Of a stretch of DNA of 35,823 bases, positions 33,321 to 35,823 are shown piece by piece. The notes below the pieces were generated by a model. That model worked only from the letters and a program-made list of their open reading frames with translations. It ran no database searches and was not told the origin of the DNA. Each line of letters opens with the position of its first letter. Within the stretch, counting starts at the first letter, position 1. The position numbers and the translations under genes are program-made. Where the stretch lies: positions 1-35,823 of the forward strand of contig JACQBD010000090.1 in the NCBI GenBank assembly GCA_016194665.1, written 5' to 3'. This DNA comes from Gammaproteobacteria bacterium. Lineage in GTDB: Bacteria; Pseudomonadota; Gammaproteobacteria; Acidiferrobacterales; Sulfurifustaceae.

Positions 33321-35823
33321 TTATTTCTTATCAGCTGGGCATTGTTTTGTTTTATCGCATTTTTTTTCACATATTTTCTCAACAACAATTTCACAAGCTA
33401 TGTAGGCACCGCCTTTTGCATACCAGGGACCTGGCGTGCTTTCGGGAGGTAGCCCGGCGCCGCAACTTGGATCTGCACAACGCTTTCCATTATTCTGCTG
33501 CTGAACCCAATCGTGAATGGTGTCCGGTGTGTTGGGATCGTAAGTTGTGCTGCCATCCGCATTGATGGTTGTGCCTAATCCCGTCGGATCCGTCCACCGC
33601 AACGGATTATTTAATACCGGCACATACGGATTCAATTCCAGCAGGCCTTTCCCTGTTTTCCATCGTTGAACATGTTCTACGACCGACATTTTATCGGCCG
33701 TGATCCATCTTCCGATCCGGGGGTCGTAGTAGTTGTTCCAGTTGTAATACAAACCAGTTTCTTGATCCGCATACATTCCGGACAACCTCACATTATTCCC
33801 AATCGCCTGCTTCGCAATCGTAACCCCCCCAAACGGCTCATACTCCGCCCGCCACACCACCGCCCCGACACTGTTCGTCATACTCTGCGGCGCCCCCAAC
33901 TGATCCGTATGGTAATAATAAATATCGGCGTCCTGATCGATGCGCGCCAACAGCATATTATTTAAATACACATACCCCTTCGTATTCCCCCCCTGACTTT
34001 CATACAACAACTCCCCCGCCGGCCCATAATGAAACCGCGTCGTCAGACCCTGAGCGGTTTTGCGGGTACGTTGATCGAACGCATTGTAAGCATACGTCGC
34101 CGCCCCGGAGAGAGCGCTGACCATCCGCCCGTAGCCGTCATACCCCAGCACGTACGCGGTGTTATTCCACGACGCGTTCCCCGCCGCGTCGTACAACCAA
34201 TACTGACTTTCGTTGTCCATGAGCCGGTTTCGCTGGTAGGTGTAAGTCTGCGTGCTGCCGTTACGCGTCTCGCTTTGGCGGTTACCGTTCGGATGGTAGA
34301 GATAACTTAAACTGCCGTAGCTGCCGGTCTGCGTGTTGGCGGCGCTGGCGAGCTCGTTGATGGGATCGTAGGTAAACGTTTGCGTCGTATCATTGCCATC
34401 GTATAGCTCCTGCAAGTTACCCGCCGGATCGTAGCTGGCGTTCTTCCATCGCGGACCGCTGCGCTGAAAAGTAGGGCGGTAACCCTGATCCTGGTTCATA
34501 AAATAATACTGCCCGTTACCGAAGCTAAAGCTATTCACGGGACCGAAGGGATAATAGCGCAGGGCACTCGCCAGGATCGTGGTCACGCCGTTGGCACGGG
34601 TGCTCACTTGGCTGACTCTTCCCAACGGATCGTACTCGTAATCCACCGTACGGTCCGACGGATAGCCAATGCGCAGCAATTTTCCCCCCGGTGAGTAGGT
34701 GTAGTTACTGTAGAAGTTCGTGTTGAGATCGAGCTGAAAATTATTCCGCCCCAGACCGTCGTAGCCCAGCATCAGTTGGTAGCCGCCGCTGGGAAATAAA
34801 TAGCACAGCCGTCCCGTAAAGCAGCTGTCGTAAAAATACGTATACGCCGGAGTGCCGCCAGCGGTACTTTGCTTCGATAACACCCGGTTCAAGGAATCGT
34901 AGGTGTACGCGGTCACCTGTCCCAAGGCGTTGGTCACGGTTAACACATTGCCCGCGGCATCGTACGTGTAACTCGTCGTGCCGCGATCGCGCGAGACCTC
35001 TTTTAATAAATTCCCGAGATCGTCGTAACTGTACGTGGTAGCGATATTATTCGGCGCCGTCACCGCCACCGGCCGGTCGTTCACGTCATAGCCGTACAGC
35101 GTACTCTGGCTTAAGGCGTTGACGCTGTTCATCAGGCGATTCAAGGCGTCGTAACTTTGGCCGCTGTTGTGATTGTTCGGATCGGTTTCGGAGAGGGAAT
35201 TTCCCAGGGCATCGTTGAGAATGGTCGTCACACTGCCGGCGTCGCCCGGAAACCGGAGCTGGCTTAAATGATTGCGCAAGTCATAGGCATAACCGACCGA
35301 ACGCGTGAGGTAGCCGGTGGGGTCGTAGGTGTAATCCGTGATGCGGTTGCCTTTGAGGTCGTAGGTGTAACGAATGCTGTTGCCGGCGGCATCGGTGATG
35401 GTTCTTAGGTAATGGGCGTCATCATAACCGTAGGTTAACACCACCCCGTCGGGATCGATCACGCGACTGACATCGCCCCAGGGGGTGTAGTCATACTGGG
35501 TCATGGCGGCACTGCCGGCGGTCGGGGTGAGGGTAATGGTCTTGACGCGTCCGCGCGAATCATAGGTATACGCCGTGACTACGCCGTTGGCATCGGTCAG
35601 GCGTAACAACCTTCCGTTGGCATCGTAATCAGTAAAGTTTGTCACCTGACCTAACGCATTGGTGACCGACTGTAACTGTCCGCAGCCACCGCCGGTGGTG
35701 CAGGTGTAATAAGACAAGGTGGTCACGTCGTTGACGTCGGTGCGGGGGCCGTTGAGGGAAGTCACTTGGCCATTGGCGTTGTAGCTTACGTTCACTGTGC
35801 GCGAGACGGGGGTGGCGGTGGGG
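33321..35823 (-). CDS. Rhs-repeat protein, 5' end beyond the window, with variable C-terminal tail
   Basis: At least 833 codons, open to the window's right edge (the residues before GTG 35795 continue the frame). It is built of many YD repeats (YDANGRLLRLTDANG, YDSRGRVKTITL, YDDLGNLLKEVSRDRGTTSY). The Rhs-associated core follows: YYYHTDQLGAPQSMTN, EYEPFGG, then GLYYNWNNYYDPRIGRWITA. It ends in NPLRWTDPTGL (33576-33590), the usual boundary between the conserved shell and the toxin. The 84-residue tail has six cysteines (e.g. RCADPSCGAGL, ACEIVVEKICEKKC) and matches no toxin I know. The last ~150 nt are AT-rich. The downstream membrane protein is a likely immunity partner. No secretion-system gene is visible. 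Confidence 0.92.
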   Translation of the reverse strand, partial: PTATPVSRTVNVSYNANGQVTSLNGPRTDVNDVTTLSYYTCTTGGGCGQLQSVTNALGQVTNFTDYDANGRLLRLTDANGVVTAYTYDSRGRVKTITLTPTAGSAAMTQYDYTPWGDVSRVIDPDGVVLTYGYDDAHYLRTITDAAGNSIRYTYDLKGNRITDYTYDPTGYLTRSVGYAYDLRNHLSQLRFPGDAGSVTTILNDALGNSLSETDPNNHNSGQSYDALNRLMNSVNALSQSTLYGYDVNDRPVAVTAPNNIATTYSYDDLGNLLKEVSRDRGTTSYTYDAAGNVLTVTNALGQVTAYTYDSLNRVLSKQSTAGGTPAYTYFYDSCFTGRLCYLFPSGGYQLMLGYDGLGRNNFQLDLNTNFYSNYTYSPGGKLLRIGYPSDRTVDYEYDPLGRVSQVSTRANGVTTILASALRYYPFGPVNSFSFGNGQYYFMNQDQGYRPTFQRSGPRWKNASYDPAGNLQELYDGNDTTQTFTYDPINELASAANTQTGSYGSLSYLYHPNGNRQSETRNGSTQTYTYQRNRLMDNESQYWLYDAAGNASWNNTAYVLGYDGYGRMVSALSGAATYAYNAFDQRTRKTAQGLTTRFHYGPAGELLYESQGGNTKGYVYLNNMLLARIDQDADIYYYHTDQLGAPQSMTNSVGAVVWRAEYEPFGGVTIAKQAIGNNVRLSGMYADQETGLYYNWNNYYDPRIGRWITADKMSVVEHVQRWKTGKGLLELNPYVPVLNNPLRWTDPTGLGTTINADGSTTYDPNTPDTIHDWVQQQNNGKRCADPSCGAGLPPESTPGPWYAKGGAYIACEIVVEKICEKKCDKTKQCPADKK

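Overview
This 35.8 kb window looks like a chromosomal segment of a proteobacterium, most probably a gammaproteobacterium. The pointers are the pepA-holC-valS cluster divergent from lptF-lptG, plus prfC, a DsbB, an FkpA/Mip-type FKBP and a VPLPA-CTERM sorting signal. Base composition is moderate, with many GCGC-rich stretches, so the organism is probably environmental. The genus cannot be named from the sequence alone. No rRNA, tRNA, CRISPR array or prophage was seen.

Layout. Positions 1-4.9 kb hold the 3' part of leuA, a secreted beta-propeller protein, a family-4 uracil-DNA glycosylase overlapping rimI, a lipoprotein M48 protease and a NUDIX hydrolase. Positions 4.9-9.5 kb hold a soluble PDC/Cache sensor protein, a RutE-type nitroreductase, a protein with a cNMP-binding-like C-terminus, a Sel1-repeat protein, a decayed ybbN (thioredoxin/TPR) pseudogene and a small basic protein. 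Positions 9.6-14.1 kb hold a cold-shock protein with a strong terminator, prfC, an orphan Xre/MbcA/ParS-type (DUF2384) protein, and a tight set of a four-cysteine protein, a Rieske ferredoxin and a TrpD2/YbiB-like protein. Positions 14.1-24.5 kb hold the FKBP, a glycine-zipper protein, and the operon pepA-holC-(541-aa acidic protein)-valS divergent from lptF-lptG. Positions 24.5-31.8 kb hold a SoxB/5'-nucleotidase-like periplasmic protein, dsbB, a membrane-anchored C13 (legumain/caspase-like) protease, a b561-type cytochrome and an S8-like VPLPA-CTERM protein.

The right end (31.9-35.8 kb) is the accessory part. A RAYT transposase is framed by inverted REP-like repeats that have multiplied in tandem on both sides (a REPtron). 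The right-hand repeats abut a SymE-family toxin fragment that has lost its start. Facing it is the 3' half of an Rhs gene whose AT-rich, cysteine-rich 84-residue tail is followed 15 nt later by an 80-aa three-helix membrane protein. This is the arrangement expected of a polymorphic toxin and its immunity protein, and I recognise neither family.

Other observations worth a second look come from reading residues by eye. The uracil-DNA glycosylase has Ser where a [4Fe-4S] ligand Cys is expected. The SoxB-like protein has acidic residues at two metal-ligand His positions. ValRS stops where its C-terminal coiled-coil arm should begin, next to dispersed hairpin repeats. The S8-like protein lacks the catalytic Asp.
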